From the NCBI GenBank assembly GCA_951394045.1, contig OX595999.1, forward strand, positions 682,001 to 746,000: 64,000 nucleotides of DNA. The letters run 5' to 3'. Positions 63,406 through 64,000 of this stretch are shown here, piece after piece (positions within the stretch are counted from its first letter, which is position 1; the number at the start of each line of letters is the position of its first letter). This stretch comes from Nitzschia sp. DOCU1. Taxonomy: Eukaryota; Bacillariophyta; Bacillariophyceae; Bacillariales; Bacillariaceae. Made by a program: the position numbers and the translations under genes. The notes below the pieces were generated by a model that saw only the letters and a list, made by a program, of their open reading frames with translations, had not been told where the DNA came from and did no database searches.

Positions 63406-64000
63406 GCTGCTTGTTACTCGGGCACGGAGACTAGCAACAACTGTTATTCATTCAAGTTTGTGATATAACTTTGAACCACAAGATCTTTGGTTAGAGTAAC
63501 TAAATTTGAAATTCACATGCGGCATTTTCGAGACAAGTCGCAGGGCATATGTTGTTTGCGGACCTCGGCCTCGCGCAGAGTAGCCATCGTACGTAATTAT
63601 TCGCAACACGGTGGGGCAACTTTTTGGCGCGTCATTAGATTTCGCCTATGTAGGTAGCATAGCTAAACTCAGCGACAGTTGCGGGTCGATAGCCCAACGA
63701 CTATCTGTGATGGTGACTATGAATTAGCATCATTGCTTGAGGGCTTCAATTCGACGTTAATTGACGTAATGCTAGTTGCCGCGGAAGAGAAATAACCATA
63801 GAGATATGGCCGTCGCTAGAAGTGTCAAAACGAGCAAGGTAGCTAACTCCAGCGTCAGTTGTGGGTCGATATCTCTAGGGCTTTCCTTACTAGAGACTAT
63901 AAAGTAGCATAATCTTTCGTAGACTTTAATTTGAAATCGTTTGAAGTATTGGTAGTGGTGTGACAAACGGCGACCGTAGAGATATGGCCGTCACTGTAAA
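63406..64000. repeat. Imperfect tandem repeat of about 180 bp at the right edge
   Basis: TAGCTAAACTCAGCGACAGT at 63661 recurs as TAGCTAACTCCAGCGTCAGT at 63841, and AGAGATATGGCCGTC recurs 180 bp on (about 63799 and 63979). On the minus strand copy 2 holds a 64-codon frame (63772-63966) that ends in a membrane-like segment (L-L-V-L-T-L-L-A-T-A-I-S-L-W-L-F); the I-D-P-Q-L-T-L-x-L-A part is echoed in copy 1 as I-D-P-Q-L-S-L-x-L-A. It may be the end of a gene lying to the right, or a duplicated non-coding unit. 63406-63660 holds the upstream region of the sulfotransferase-like gene. Confidence 0.55.

Noticed and set aside
1..64000. CRISPR array, operons, bacterial promoters or rRNA genes
   Set aside because: No regularly spaced repeats and no rRNA-like sequence; the spliced genes and presequences show nuclear eukaryotic DNA.

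Overview
The window reads as nuclear DNA of a diatom, probably a pennate one; the species cannot be fixed from sequence alone. Supporting signs are short spliceosomal introns (about 60-115 bp, GT-AG), organelle presequences with an ASAFAP-like cleavage motif (glycyl-tRNA synthetase; MnmG pseudogene), two genes with the stramenopile DUF6824 domain, Ser-Met-repeat surface proteins, and a copia-type LTR retrotransposon. Exon joins below were inferred by eye from splice sites and reading frame.

Layout. 1-15421: 3' part of an insulin-degrading-enzyme-like M16 protease, an acidic orphan protein, a YAK1/DYRK-type kinase, an ACT-domain protein with a mitochondrial-type presequence, an organellar-type glycyl-tRNA synthetase, and ribosomal protein S14. 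16178-22268: a decayed modular secreted-protein gene (four Cys-knot plus beta-sandwich modules). It is interrupted twice, at the same place in two successive modules, by a truncated LRR-protein start (itself hit by a 543-bp mini-element with terminal repeats) and by a 2.4-kb block carrying a DUF6824 gene. 22943-44341: housekeeping and accessory genes in alternating orientation: DHHC palmitoyltransferase, PRXL2-type redox protein, tRNA dihydrouridine synthase, a four-zinc-ribbon coiled-coil protein, a TAG-type DNA glycosylase, a METTL21-type methyltransferase, a peroxiredoxin-like protein, a giant IQ-repeat protein, an LRR protein, a HAD phosphatase and a Ser-Met surface protein.

44893-51303: an intact copia-type element in minus orientation with 486-bp LTRs that read identical, one long gag-pol frame and a 6-bp target duplication. 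51304-53152 is repeat-rich and gene-poor. 53153-63405: a second Ser-Met surface protein, a truncated and frameshifted mnmG/MTO1 pseudogene, a second DUF6824 gene with a His/Tyr/Pro-rich tail, a double HVA22/TB2-DP1-like membrane protein and a sulfotransferase-like type II membrane protein. The right edge is an imperfect 180-bp tandem repeat.

No operons exist; genes are separated by 30 bp to 1.9 kb. The most unusual features are the doubly interrupted modular gene with its mini-element, the four-ribbon p27-like protein, the paired Ser-Met proteins, and a palindromic motif (TACCWGGTA) recurring at ten intergenic sites.
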